Positions 47,171-59,312 of a stretch of 64,000 bases of DNA are shown in pieces. The translations under genes were made by a program, and so were the position numbers. Position 1 is the first letter of the stretch, and every line of letters begins with the position of its first letter. Under the pieces are notes generated by a model, which did no database searches, had not been told where the DNA came from, and saw only the letters and a list, made by a program, of their open reading frames with translations. Origin of the DNA: Larix kaempferi (Eukaryota; Streptophyta; Pinopsida; Pinales; Pinaceae); contig BSBM01000123.1 of the NCBI GenBank assembly GCA_027924585.1, positions 15,392,001 to 15,456,000 of the forward strand. The letters run 5' to 3'.

Positions 47171-48635
47171 TGTAATGTCCCCATTCAAATAAATCTCAAG
47201 AAGAGAAAATTCCACCAATCTACTAGTTTCCTAGGTTGGGGTGGAAACATTTTTGATTTGGTATAAGGGAACTATAAAACCCCCAAATGGACATTAGCTT
47301 GAAAAAATATATTAAATGGGGAATAAATAAATATTTAAGATAGGAAGATAAGGTGGCACTTGGTCATGAGGGCACATTGGAGGTGTGGGGCCCACTCAAG
47401 CAAGATTCTCCATGACATATGGCATCCCACTCTCACCCATTCAAATCCAAGGTGGATTCCAATATTCTTGGGGGAGTTGGAAGGGAATAATACTTGGCAT
47501 GACTCAATGAGGGTCGAAATTGAGAGGATGAGTAACTCCCATGGAACAGAAAGAGGCATCTTGGAGCTATTGGGACACTTGGGCTAGATTCCCTATCTTC
47601 TATGACAACAATGATGAAGATGTTATGACACTTATAACAAAAATCAGACCTGATTGCTGACATCTGACATATATGACATGTCAGGGCTAAAAATAGCCTC
47701 CAAGAGGTCGCACAAGGGAGTTAGGGAAGCCAAAGAGTCATCCATTCGAATTGAGTGAAGGAGAAGGATAGGAATTAATGGACAAGTGGCACACATTGGA
47801 ATCTCTTCCCAATTCGAGTTGGCATGAAGCTCATGGATGGAATTCGAACCATGGAATGCTTGGGAATATAATAAAAGAACAGAAGCAAGAAGGAGAGTGG
47901 CTTTAATCATTTCTCATTTTTCAAATTGGAGAGCATAGCTTGTCCATGCTAGTGGAGTGTTTACTCTACTTGCCTTAGTACCAATTTCGAGGGTGAGAGA
48001 TTCCCATCCTAATTGGAAATTGGAGAGGCCATTTAGACCTTTCATTTGGATATACAATGGAGTTATTTTTTTCAGGTTGAATCTAAAGGGATTCTTGTGA
48101 TTCTTTCTTCTTCAACTTGTTCCCATCTCTATCTCACATCTATCTGCATATTTTGGCTCTTGGAGGAAGGGCACACATGGTGAGATGCTGATATCTTTGG
48201 GAGAGTCAAAGATACACCATTTATTTGTAATATGATATATTTACTCTGTATTTGATTCTCAGAATATCCTCAGGTCGAAATACCAAGTGAAACTATGTAA
48301 AAATACCAAACAATGTATAAATGGTGCCATTTTCCTCATATATTGTTATGAAAGGTTGAAGTTGCTTTATTTATATTTGAAGTTGCTTTATTGTTGTAAT
48401 GTATATTTATTTATATACATTACATAATCCTTTGGAACATAAATCTCGAATTTCATAGCAAGTGGTGAAGTTTCCTATCATTTCCCCCTATGAGAAGACA
48501 TGTCCAAAAACCTATGATAAATGAATGTTGAAGAAGCCTTTAGAAATTGTTTAATGATGAATTTGGGTTCCCATTGAAGTCCTTTAAATAATCCATGTCT
48601 ATGTTCTAAAATTTGGGAGGGTCATACTTCATTTC
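47171..48635 (+). repeat. E8 5' LTR, part 1
   Basis: Begins TGTAATGTCCCCATT. Interrupted at 48635 by E9. It resumes at 54867 and ends just before a PBS, so the assembled LTR would be about 1.77 kb. The 3' partner is not in the window. Confidence 0.65.
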
Positions 48636-49630
48636 TGATGCAGGAGCATCGGGGCATAGGAATATCAGTCGAAGTTAGTCGACATGGAGAAAGCTGACCA
48701 GAGGGAGTGCCAATGACCACTAGTGCGGAAGAATAGATTGGCTTGTCAAAGTCAATAATTCAAGCAGGATCAGTCAGTATGTGACCGACAAATGAAACAA
48801 GGGTCGAGAGTCGACACGTTGGGATTTGACAGATGACATAGGAAGAGCGGAGCGTCGATGGTCGACATGCATCGAACCATGACACCGACAGGTTTGGGTA
48901 TGAGACAAGTGAGGAGGAAGGGGCAGACTGGCGAAGCCTAAAAAGTGTGAAGAGTACAAGGAAGCTGACGGACAGTAGGGCCAACACGACGAATTACTGT
49001 AGCTTGTTAGAAAAATGTGTAGAAGTCAATAAGAGTACTTGATAGCCGTTCGGGGTTGCAAAGGAAGTTAATGGAAGTTATGGAAGGTAGTTGAGATTGT
49101 GACAGATGTCAACACAAGCAGAGATTATGTAGCACGGCTAGGTGCTGACAGTTGCAGGTCTACAGGATTTGATAAGATCGACAGATAGAGGATGCGTGTC
49201 TCAGGGGTTGGAATGATCTCGGGAATAGCAGCAGCAGAGTAGAAGACTTGTGCACACACATAGAGTCAAGGAGTTTAGTAGGAGGATTCTGCAGAACAGA
49301 GTTCAAGGAGAAGATATGTAGATTGGAGAGAACAGTCACATGTCTTCTGAATGTAGAGAAGATTGAGCCATAGCTCAAAGTTTCGCAATGAACCGAGAGA
49401 GGGTGAAGATCAACACATTGAAATATGCCATAGTTACTTCTGTTTTGTAAAAGGATAAGGCCGATCAGTTAGGTAGTTATTTAACATTCCTTGCAATTTG
49501 CATTGTAAATGTTTCGGTGAAAGTAATATAAGCCAATTCATGGCATCTTGTTTAAATATTGTCTATGTGAACACATGTGTGGTGTGTAATTCTTAAGAAA
49601 GAACCTTTTTATATAAGGTGCCTTGCGTTA
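48636..49630 (+). repeat. E9 5' LTR
   Basis: About 995 bp, clearly alignable with 53854-54866 with many substitutions and some indels. Confidence 0.88.
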
Positions 49631-49632
49631 AG

Positions 49633-49644
49633 TGGTATCATAGC
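49633..49644 (+). promoter_or_regulatory. E9 primer-binding site
   Basis: TGGTATCATAGC two bases after the LTR, the same variant as in E1n and E8. Confidence 0.85.
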
Positions 49645-49826
49645 GGGAGAAGAATCCCGTCGAGGAGAAGGACGATGATACCAACTTTCCTTGCGTCAAG
49701 TGGTATCAAAGCGGATAGTATCCTGTGATTTGAAGGATAGCCATATCAGGGTGGGAAGAATCCTGTGCGTAGAAGAACATCAGTCGATATTAAGCTTGCA
49801 AGTGCATTGAACAGCTCTAGCTGAGG

Positions 49827-50972
49827 TTGGGTAGAGTTGTGCATGACTTGTTGAAGTTCGTTTGCCATTGGACAGCGTGGGAGTTTCAATCGAGGTTTAA
49901 AATGGCTCACAAAGGCGTTAATGTCCAAGGAGGAAGAGTACGTGGCACGGCAGTCATAGTTGATCGTGAGATGTTTGACGAATGCGTCCGAACAATGCGA
50001 ACTTTGACAAATGAGGTTGCATCGATCAAAGAAAACCAAAGGTGTGGTTGTATTCCTGATGCATTAGACCACAGCGACAAGGAAGTCAAAGAATTGGAAA
50101 CACGGGAAGCAGCGGGAGAAGAACCAAGAGACAAAATGATCAAAATTCTAACGGATATGAGAGGTAGGACAAAGATAGGTGTGCATACCTACTCGGGAAG
50201 TCGGGAGACAGAATACTTGATTGACTGGTTCAGAGAGATGGAGAAATACTTCGACATAGAGCAGATCGAGGATCCTAAATGGGTTAAGACTGCATGTATG
50301 AGGTTGAAGGGTCATGCCTCATTGTGGTGGGACAATCTACAGGCTGACAAAGTCAAGAAGTGTAAAGAGAAAATCAAGTCTTGGGATAGGATGGTCACCA
50401 AGCTGAAAGGGAAGTTCTTGCCAAATGACTATGTGATTTCCTTGTTCCATAAATTACAGAACTTTCGAAAAAAATAGATGACCGTGAAGGAGTACATGGA
50501 AGAGTTCTACAGAATCACAGATTGTCGATTCGGTTGGTACAAACCGATGAAGGAGAAGAAGTTGTCGCTAGGTACATGAACGGATTGAAATATGCCATTC
50601 AAGATTAATTAAGCATGTCAAGATTCAAAGCAGTGGGTGAATCCTACTAGTTAGATTTGAAGGCAGAAGAGAAACTATCGAGAAAGTCTGCAGTGACCAG
50701 AGGTAGGATGACTAGTCGGGGTGCGGAGACTATTTCCGCGAAATGCCAAAGTAGCGGTTATAGGAAGGAATCTCTCGAAGAAAATCGACAGATGGAAGGG
50801 ACATCGACAAGGGAAAGAGCTCAAGAGAACTGACGGGATAGTCATGAGAATCGCGGTCGAGGTGCGTATGGTCGAAGTGGTCCATCCGATAGAAAAGGAG
50901 CTAACAGACCAACCATAATCTGTTACAAGTGTCGAGGAGAGGGACACAAGGCATATGAATTCCTAGAGAACC
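49827..50972 (+). pseudogene. E9 gag
   Basis: The first 216 codons are open and include VHTYSGSRETEYLIDWFREM, KWVKTACMRLKGHASLWWD and KSWDRMVTKLKGKFLP, the capsid region. A stop near 50475 is followed by KEYMEEFYRIT. A zinc knuckle CYKCRGEGHKAYEF lies at 50931-50972; its last Cys is Phe. Several stops and at least one frameshift separate the pieces from protease. The likely real start is MAHKGVN at 49902, because the upstream codons lack gag likeness. Confidence 0.82.
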
Positions 50973-51179
50973 TACATGCTACAGAGGAGTCGAAACCTAG
51001 ACATCAAAGGGATGAGCAAGTGAACGAGAGGGAAGAGTCGGCATCCGACAACAGTGAGGATGGTAAGAATAAAATTTGAGCCATGACATCCAGGAAGACA
51101 CTAGTTTTGGAAAACAAACGTGATGAGCAAGAGCCGGCATAATGAAAGGCCATCTTTCAAACCAAGGTTCAAATTGGCG

Positions 51180-52447
51180 AATGGCGTTGCAAGACCATAG
51201 TTGATGGTGGAAGTACTGAGAATTTTGTTTCAACAGAGGTGACCGATAAAGCAAATTTAAAGTGTCGGGAACACCCACACCCATACAAGATCTCATGGTT
51301 GCAGAAAGGACACCATGTGAAGGTTACCAGAAAGTTCCTGATCAACATCAAAGTTGAAGGATATGAAGACAGTGTACTGTGTGATGTAATCCCAATGGAC
51401 GCGTGCCATCTGTTGTTAGGGATACCATGGAAATATGATCAGAAGATGATCTATGATGGTCGGGCTAACACAGTCACAGTGTGTAAAAATGGCATGCAAA
51501 GGACTCTTAAGCCGAAGTCGGAGGAGCAGGCCGAATGTAAGCACGGTGAGAGCAACTTTTGGGAGAAACGAGTGCTAATGTGTTTAGCAAAAGAATTTCT
51601 TGTGGAGGAGGAAAAGCAGTCTGGGTGTTATGCTATCATTCCTAAAGGACCATGTGTCGAGAGGTTGACAATGGAGAAGATTCTGGTCAAAGTCAGAAAT
51701 ATGCTTGACGAGTTTCGAAGCATAATAGTCAATGAGACACCAACAGGATTGCCGCTGACAAGGAGCATATCCCATCAGATCGACTTGATTCTAGGGTCGA
51801 GTCTGTCAAACAAATTACTGCATAGGATGAGTCTGACAGAAGGTTAGGAACTCAATCGATAGGTCCAGGAGTTGTTGGACATGGGATTCATCAGAGAAAG
51901 TCTAATTCCGTGCACGGTACCAGCAGTATTAGCGCCAATGAAGGGTGGAGAATGGAGAATGTGTACTGAGAGCCCAGTATTAGCGCTGTCAGGTTTCAAC
52001 AAAGTTTTCCAGGTCGATTGTGACGTGAGTGAAACAAAAATTGGAGTAGTGTTGAGCCAGGAGGGCCAACCAATTGCATTCTTCAAAGATAATTTGGATG
52101 ACACGAAGTGGAAATATTCATTCTATGACCAGGAATTCTATGCTACTGTCCAGGCATTGAAGAAGTAGAGGCATTATTTGTTTCCCAGGGAATTTTTGTT
52201 ATACAAAGATCACCAAGCACTGAGGTATCCAAATACTCAGTCGAAGTTGAATCAGCGACACATGAAATGGGTCGAGATCCTACAAGGATACACATTCATG
52301 TTGCGACATAGGTTCGGAAAGTCAAATAAGGTTTACGATGCACTGAGTCGAAGAGTTTCATTGCTGAACACAAGGACAGCTCATGAAACAAGAATAGAGT
52401 TAGTGAAGACAGAATATGAGGCCGATGAGGATTTTGCGAAAGCATAG
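51180..52447 (+). pseudogene. E9 protease, RT N-terminus and RNase H with RT core deleted
   Basis: The protease active site is VDGGSTENFV (Asp codon 51203-51205), followed by MDACHLLLGIPWKYD. The region before RT has ISHQIDLILGSS and, after a [12 protein letters not shown] and [10 protein letters not shown]. The next residues are [20 protein letters not shown], which is the start of RNase H. So the RT fingers, palm and thumb, including the catalytic YxDD, are missing, and the frame is unchanged. RNase H continues [21 protein letters not shown], a stop, then HMKWVEILQGY and SNKVYDALSRR. Confidence 0.88.
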
Positions 52448-53803
52448 AACACTTGTCGTGAAACATGGAGTGTCGACAGAACTCCATACTTGGATTATTT
52501 TATCCAAGAGGGATACTTGTTCAAAGGATAACAGTTATGTATTCCGAGAGGATCCGTAAGGAAGAACCTAATCCGAGAGTTGCATAGCGACGGATTAGCG
52601 GGTCATTTTGGTATCGACAAGACTAAGGTATTGGTCGAAGAGAAGTATTAGTGGCCAGGAATGACAACAGATGTCGGGAAGTGGGTATGACAGTGTCGTG
52701 TTTTCCAATTGGAAAAATAGAGAAGTCAGAACACAGGGTTGTATACACTATTACCTGTACCAGATACCCCATGGGAGCACCTGAGCATGGATTTTGTGCT
52801 AGGATTTCCGAAGCTGTAGCAAGGGAGAGAATCAATCTTTGTTGTAGTTGACATATTTTCGAAAATGGTACACTTTATTCCTTGTCGAAAGAAAAGTGAC
52901 GCCACAGGAATTGCTATACTATTCTTCATGGAGGTAGACAGATTGTATGGACTGCAAAAGAGTATCACGTCGGGTATAGATACCAAATTTATGGGACATT
53001 TCTAGAGAAACCTATGGAAGAAACTGGACATGAAGTTGTAGTTTAGCTCGACATATCATCCACAGACAGACATACAGGACAAGGTGGTGAACAGAAGTTT
53101 GGGAAACCTTTTGATATGTTTGACAGCCGACATACCTAATTAGTGGGAAAATGTGTTGGCACAAGCAGAGTTTGCATACAACAATTCTGTGAATCAGTCG
53201 ACAGGTTTGAACCCATTCCATATTGTTCAGAGAAGAAGCCCACATGGAGTGGTGTATTTGATCGAGTTACGAAGAGAAACTAGGAAAAGCATGGATGTGG
53301 AATCATTCGCAAAGCATATGAAAGAAGTGCATGAAGATGTGCGAAAGCGCATAGAAAAGAGTAATGCAACATACAAGTTGAGAGCCAACAAGAAGAAGAG
53401 ATTACAGTCTTTCAGTGAAGGAGACTTAGTTTATGCACATTTACGGAAGGAGAGATTTCCGATAGGGACATATAACAAGTTGAATCTGAAAAATATTGGA
53501 CCATGTAAGATTCTGAAGAATATTTTGGACAACACTTATGTGTTGGAGCTATTGAATGACTTGAGAATTTCATCAATGTTCAATGTCTCAGATCGGTACA
53601 AGTTTAAAAATGGTTCAAGCAGTAGAAGTGTGAAAGTGTTGAAGATTGACTGGACGGAGCAGATTCTAGATCGACAGAAAGAAGAAATCATAGAAGTAAT
53701 AGAGGAACGCGAAATCGGGCGTGCGTACAGTTCGCGAAGGAAGGAATACTTAGTGCAATGGGAGAATGATGAGTTGCAGGAGGTGACATGGATTTCCAAA
53801 TAA
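52448..53803 (+). pseudogene. E9 integrase with C-terminal chromodomain
   Basis: The frame continues through stops with ELHSDGLAGHFG and QCRVFQ (zinc region, second Cys lost). The core has LSMDFV (first Asp), but SGIDTKF replaces the usual SDRDTKF and QDKVVNRS replaces TEVVNRS. The second Asp and the Glu are therefore gone and integrase is catalytically dead. From 53153 the frame is open for 216 codons: AEFAYNN, FSEGDLVYAHLRKERFP, the C-terminal fold, and a chromodomain EIIEVIEEREIGRAY to EVTWISK. The long open 3' end contrasts with the damaged core. Confidence 0.87.
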
Positions 53804-53840
53804 TATTTCAGGAGACTAACAGAGCAGTCGAGTTCTTTTT

Positions 53841-53853
53841 CACTTGGGGAGTC
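53841..53853 (+). promoter_or_regulatory. E9 polypurine tract
   Basis: CACTTGGGGAGTC precedes the 3' LTR. The run is short and interrupted by pyrimidines. Confidence 0.65.
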
Positions 53854-54866
53854 TGATGCAAGAGCATCAAGGCCTAGGCAGATCAGTCAAAGTTAGTTGA
53901 CATGGAGAAAGCTGACCAAGGGGAGTGCCGATGACCACTGGTGCGAAAGAACATATTGGCTTGTCGAAGTCAATAAGTCGAGCAGGAGCAGTCAGTATGC
54001 GACCGATAGATGCAGCAAGGGTCAAGAGTCAACACGTTGGGAGTCGACAGAAAATAGAGGAAGAGTGGAGCGTCGATGGTCGACATGCGTCGAACCATGA
54101 CACCGACAGGTTTGGGCATGAGATAATCGAGGAGGAAGGGGCAGACTGGTGAAGCCTGAAAAGTGTGAAGGGTGCGAGGAAGCTGACAGGTAAGTCGAAG
54201 CTAAAAGACACTATGGCTGACATGACGAATTACTGTAGCCTGTCAGAAGGACGCATAGAATTCAAGAAGAGTACTTGGTATCCGTTTGGGGTTACTAAGG
54301 AAGTTAATGGCAGTTATGGAAGGTAGTTTAGATCGTGACAGATGTCAACACAGGCAGAGATTGTGCAGCACTGCTGGGCACTGACAGTTGCAAGTCTGCA
54401 AGATCTAAGAAGATCGATAGATAGAGTATGTGTGTCTTGGGGGTCGGAGTGATCTCGGGAATGGCAGCGGTAGAGTAGAAGACTTATGCACCATCATAGA
54501 TTCAAGGAGTTTAGTAGGAGGATTCCATAGAACAAAGTTCAGGGAGAAGATCTATAGATTGGAGAGAACAATCACACGTCTTTCGAACGCAGAGAAGATC
54601 AAGCCATAGATCAGAGTTCCACAGTGAACCAGGAGAGGGTGAAGATCAACACACTGATATAGCAAACAATTACTTATGTATTGTAAAAGGCTAAGGCCGA
54701 CCAATTAGTTATTTATTTTACATTCCTTGTAGTTTTCATTGTAACTGTTTCAGTGAAAGTAATATAAGCCAGTTCATGGCATCCTGTTTCCATATATTCG
54801 ATATGAACACGTGTGTGGTGTGTAATTGTTAAGAAAGAAACTTTATGTATAAGTTTACATGCGTCA
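53854..54866 (+). repeat. E9 3' LTR
   Basis: About 1013 bp, pairs with 48636-49630 and ends GCGTCA. Confidence 0.88.
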
Positions 54867-55167
54867 ATTCGGGAAGCCATTGGTTACCTCTACCGTTGGG
54901 GGCTTGAACCTCGAATTTGCTAGTAAAATTCCCCAATTTCTCCTGAAGTTAAATGAATGTTGCAGAAGTCTTTTGAGAGTGTCCAAACATCCATAAGCCT
55001 CATTTTTATGTATTAATACCTTTAAAATACCTTCAGACCCAATTTGTAAGAATTTGTAGCCATTTGGGAGCATTGGAGTCATAACTAGTCTAAGGGTCAA
55101 ATTGGCCAAAAATTGCAATTTTTCCAATTTTTCCAATTTTTCCAAATTTATAAAAAGGGACACTACA
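54867..55167 (+). repeat. E8 5' LTR, part 2
   Basis: Sequence after E9 ends AAAGGGACACTACA two bases before a PBS. This is how an LTR end looks, and it completes the LTR begun at 47171. It contains three copies of TTTTTCCAA near 55120-55145. Confidence 0.65.
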
Positions 55168-55169
55168 AG

Positions 55170-55181
55170 TGGTATCATAGC
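55170..55181 (+). promoter_or_regulatory. E8 primer-binding site
   Basis: TGGTATCATAGC, the same variant as E1n and E9. Confidence 0.83.
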
Positions 55182-55312
55182 ATGGTCTTTGCACCTAGTT
55201 TGGGTGACCATTTATGAGGCCGAGAATTGATTTCCCACCCTTAGAAACATAAACTGAAAGTACCTTTGGTGAAGAGGAAGAAGAAGGAGAAGAGGTGTAT
55301 TCTGTTGAAACT

Positions 55313-56560
55313 ATGGCTAAGGATGAGAAAGGAACTTCCGATATGGAGGATAAAGAGGATTTTAGGAGATTCATGAAACCATTTTTTGAATATATGATAA
55401 GGAAGATAATGAAAGGGTTTGAATTGATGGCTAGTCAGATTGGTAGCAAATTGGCCACAAGAGGCAACAACAGTTCCTCTAGTGAGGAAAAGAAGACAAT
55501 GGGTGGAAGCATTTTCTAAAGGACAGGGCCCCATAATCAACCTCATGAATTTCAGATATCAACAAGAGCTACCACACCTAAGTTTGTTGATCCCAAAAAT
55601 ATCCTAACACTCCATTTGGCATGAAGGAAGTTATAGCAGAATGGCAAGAGTTGAGTGAAGATTGTAGAAGGACATTACCATTTGATCAATTTTTTACTGT
55701 CTCAAACAAGCTCAAAATGAGAGGAGGTAATAGAACTCATTTTAAAAATAAAGAATTGAATTATTCCATAGGTAAAATTCCCCTTCCTACCTTTGATGGA
55801 TCATCTCAAAGTTCTGCAAATACTTGGATACAAAAACTAGATGTGTATTTTCAGCTGAATCCAATGGTTGAAGAGGATGCTCTAAAAATGGTTATTTTGC
55901 ATATTGAAGGAGAAGCCAATGATTGGTGGTTCCATGGGATTAAAACCTTGGGACATGATCAGGTTACAATATATGAATAATTTGCTAGCAGGGTATTGGA
56001 AAGATTTGAGAAAAAAGTCCCTGAAATGCCTTTCAAAGAACTAGCACAGTTGAAGCAAAGTGGAACACCGGATGAGTACATGTTAGAATTTCAAAAATTA
56101 AGTTAAGGTGGCTGATATATCTATAGTAATATTAGTATTTCTTTACTGAAGGTTTGATTGAACTTTTGAAGGGTTTATTTAAGGCCCACAAACGTAGTTC
56201 ATTGAAAGATGCCATGAACTTGGCAAGAGATCTGTAAAATGTGCTACCCAAGACAACGTATCCTCCCAAGCCCAAATTTACTTCCAAGTTAAGATTTGAT
56301 AAGACTCCATGGAAAAAAGATGCATTTGGAAAGGACAAGAAACAGGGACCAAGCAAGGAATAACTCAGAAGAAAGAGGCTATGTTACACATGCTTTCAAC
56401 CATGGGTACCAAGGCATAAATGTGCTAAGGGGAAAGCATAATGCATTGAAGTATTTTCTAATGAAGATGAAGGTGAAGGGGACATGGAGGAAGAAGAACA
56501 TATTTCATCCCAATAGGAAGGATATGACATAGTAGAAGAAGATCATCCCTTACCTGAAAA
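55313..56560 (+). pseudogene. E8 gag
   Basis: MAKDEKGTSD (55313) begins a frame with FRRFMKPFFEYMIRK. After a stop, 55621-55980 has SIGKIPLPTFDGSSQSSANT and LHIEGEANDWWFHG, the capsid domain, then QLKQSGTPDEYMLEFQKL. A zinc knuckle CYTCFQPWVPRHKC lies near 56385-56425. Stops and frameshifts break it into at least four pieces. Confidence 0.8.
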
Positions 56561-56566
56561 TGGAGA

Positions 56567-57111
56567 ATGGCAGTGCTTTCAGAAATGTCTTATTTTCACA
56601 CCATTCAATGCAAGGGAGTGGTACAAGGACAAAGGGTTTCGGTATTATTAGATGGAGGAGACACACATAAATTCATTTATTCAGCCATGGTGGAGAGGAT
56701 AAAGATACCTACTGAACCATTCGATCGATTCACATTCATCATTCCAGGTCACAATACTATGGAGTGAAAAACATGGATTCCAAAGCTAGAACTCACCATG
56801 GGTAATTACACATTTTTAATAGCTTTTATGTGGTTGATGTTTCTGATACTAATGTGGTCTTGGGAGTGCAATGGTTGTACTCTATAGGGAAACACACAGT
56901 GAACTATCAAATTCCTGAAATGAGATTCAAAGATTCAGAAGCAAAACAAAGGGTAGTGAGAGGAATGCATACCTATCTAAATCAAGTAGTGTCCTCCCAC
57001 AGTATGAGGTCCATATTGAGGCATGGGGATATTGAATGGGTTGCTAAATGCTGCATCACTTCCCCCAAGAAAAAAATAAATATTTCAGAACATCTAAGGG
57101 AGATAAGGTAG
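56567..57111 (+). pseudogene. E8 protease
   Basis: VSVLLDGGDTHKFI is the aspartic protease active site (DSG reads DGG). After a stop and a frameshift, DVSDTNVVLGVQWLYSIG completes the domain. Confidence 0.82.
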
Positions 57112-57192
57112 ATACTACAAAAATATGACAAGGTTTTTGGAGACCTTCCTCCTAGAAGGCCACCTGATAGAGGAGTTGAGCACAACATTGTT

Positions 57193-58065
57193 TTGGAGGT
57201 GGGTACTTCACCTATAAAAATACCACCATATAGCCACCCAAAAAAGTTCAGAGATGAGATTGAGAAAGATATTCAAGAGCTCTTGCAATTGTGGATCATT
57301 AGACCAAGCTCTATTCCCTATGTTTCTTTAGTTGTTTTGGTGAAGAAAAAGGATGGGACCTTGAGGATGTGCATTGATTTTAGAGATCTAAACAAGAATA
57401 CAATTTAGAATAGATATCCCATCCCTAGAATATATGACCTCATGGATGAGCTACATGGAGACAAATTCTTCTCCAAAATTGATCTTAGATCTGGCTACCA
57501 TCAAATTCGAATGAAGGAGGAGGATGTGCAGAAAAAAACTTTCAGATGTCACTATGGCCATTTCGAGTTTCTTGTCATGCCTTTTGGTTTGACCAATGCT
57601 CCAGCCACATTTCAATCATGCATGAAGAAAATATTTTGCAAGCAACTCCATAATTTTTTTTTTGGTTTTCTTTGATGATATTTTGATTTACAGTAAAACA
57701 TGGGAGGAATACTTGCACCATCTAGAAGTTGTCTCTGAAAATTTTGCATGAACAATATTTGTTTGCTAAGTTTGCAAGTGTGAATTTGGGTTGAAATCAT
57801 TTTTATATCTCGGGAACATCATTGGGAAAGATGGAGTGATGGTGAAATTGGAAAAAATAAGGGCTATTCTTGAATGGCCATCACCCAAAACATCACGGAA
57901 TTGAGAGGCATCATTGGGATATGCGCTTACTATAGAAAGTTTGTGAAGTGGTTCTCCAAATTGACTGCTCCACTTACTGATTTGACCAAGAATGATGCTT
58001 TCAAATGGGATGAAGAGGCTGAAAAGGCTTTCCAAAGAATGAAAGAGGTAATGAGTAGGTGTCCA
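57193..58065 (+). pseudogene. E8 reverse transcriptase and start of RNase H
   Basis: RT motifs: IRPSSIPYVSLVVLVKKKDG, LRMCIDFRDLNKNTI, a stop, [14 protein letters not shown] and [17 protein letters not shown] run of eight T (57657-57664) shifts the frame; in the next frame [13 protein letters not shown] gives the catalytic FDD. After further breaks, ELRGIIGICAYYRKFVKWFS and FKWDEEAEKAFQRMKEV lead to RNase H, which is cut after MSRCP by the E10 LTR. Unlike E1n, E2 and E9, this element keeps its RT. Confidence 0.9.
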
Positions 58066-59312
58066 TGTAATACCCCAATTTTGGACTTTGAACCCCTATT
58101 ATATTTTTCTAAATATTATTTCATTTTTACTTAGTTGATATTAGAAATCTGAAAAGTTGATTTCTAATGACCATGTGGACCAGCACATTAATGAGATAGG
58201 AGTCACAATCCCCTATGGGTTGGAGGGAAAAATCCAATTAAATAATAATGAGAAATTATTATTGGAGAATATGGCAAACCCTAAAGAAAAGATTTGAGAG
58301 AATAATGAATTAAAAGAATTAACTAAATGAGATTTTTTCACACCTAAGAATATAGAAAGTGAAACTCATTGAAACAATTCAATTATTCACATTCTCATGA
58401 CAATCAAAACACAAGAGAAATGGGAACTGGGAAGAACAAAAATGACCAGAGATAAATGAATTCAAGTAAGTGAGGACAGATTTGGGAGTACCAAACTGGT
58501 CCAGATTAATAGGAATCATATAGCTGGTTATTGGCTTGGCCACTTAGTTGTGTACAGATAGGAGAACTACCCCAATATTTCAAGAGCAATGCATATACTT
58601 TGAATAGGTTTTGTTTAATTGATTCTCTTAATGGCTGAGGCTTAAAAGGCCCTGGAGCATCCTGGAGCTTAGGAGTACTGAGTTGGACATTGGGTGTCCT
58701 GTTGCCACTGAAATATCCTAAATAACTTAGGGAACAAGTTAAGGGTAAATAAAATCTAACTTATGAACCAAAGGGGACTGTGAAATCAGCTCGAGGGTGA
58801 CCTGAAAGCAAGGTGAACTTGTTGGTCAAAGGCTAGGAGGTTTGTGCTAGGTCCACTGGTCTTCAAATTTTCAGATAAGTATATATGCATATATGTTGCA
58901 TTTATATGTTATGTTTTATGGAATATTTGCTAGGGTTATTGTTGTATAACTTTGATCTATTGTTGGATGGATTATTTATCAGATCTAATTATGACTATGT
59001 GATTATACTGACCTTGGTCTATAGATCATTGATAGACCTTCAGGTCTCTGTTTTATTATGCAGTTTCATGATCTATTGGAGACATTTCATTTTCATAGTC
59101 TAGGTTTGATTTACACATTCTTTATACAGTAAGTAGTTATACATGTAAAATAAATGATGATATAGAAGCCTATGATAGGCAGAATGAATAATCATTGCTT
59201 ATATTTAACCCTAAGGCTTTGTTGGTTATGTTTTATAGAACAAGATTCTTGTACTCATCATATCTTATTATTCACCGGAGCATATGTTCCTATTTTAATG
59301 GTTGAAAGAGGC

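Larger units (their letters stand above)
48636..54866 (+). mobile_element. E9: chromovirus with RT deleted
   Basis: LTRs 48636-49630 and 53854-54866 start TGATGCARGAGCATC; the first ends GCGTTA and the second GCGTCA. Inside are PBS, gag, protease, RT N-terminus, RNase H, integrase, chromodomain and polypurine tract in that order. The flanks ATTTC (left) and ATTCG (right) agree at only three or four bases, so a duplication is likely but decayed. Pol keeps one frame from about 51180 to 53803 despite roughly ten stops. It is older than E7 by LTR divergence, which I did not count exactly. Confidence 0.88.
55168..58065 (+). mobile_element. E8: old Ty3 element, internal region cut in RNase H by E10
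   Basis: PBS, gag, protease and RT follow in the standard order on the plus strand. The coding ends at 58065 where the next LTR begins. The rest (RNase H, integrase, 3' LTR) should lie right of the window beyond E10. Confidence 0.83.

Noticed and set aside
49827-49901. ATG at 49827 as the start of E9 gag
   Set aside because: The first 25 codons lack gag likeness and lie near the PBS; the ATG at 49902 fits better.
48631-54871. Perfect target duplication for E9
   Set aside because: ATTTC and ATTCG do not match fully; I keep E9 as an insertion on the basis of its LTRs and of the E8 LTR being continued, not the duplication.
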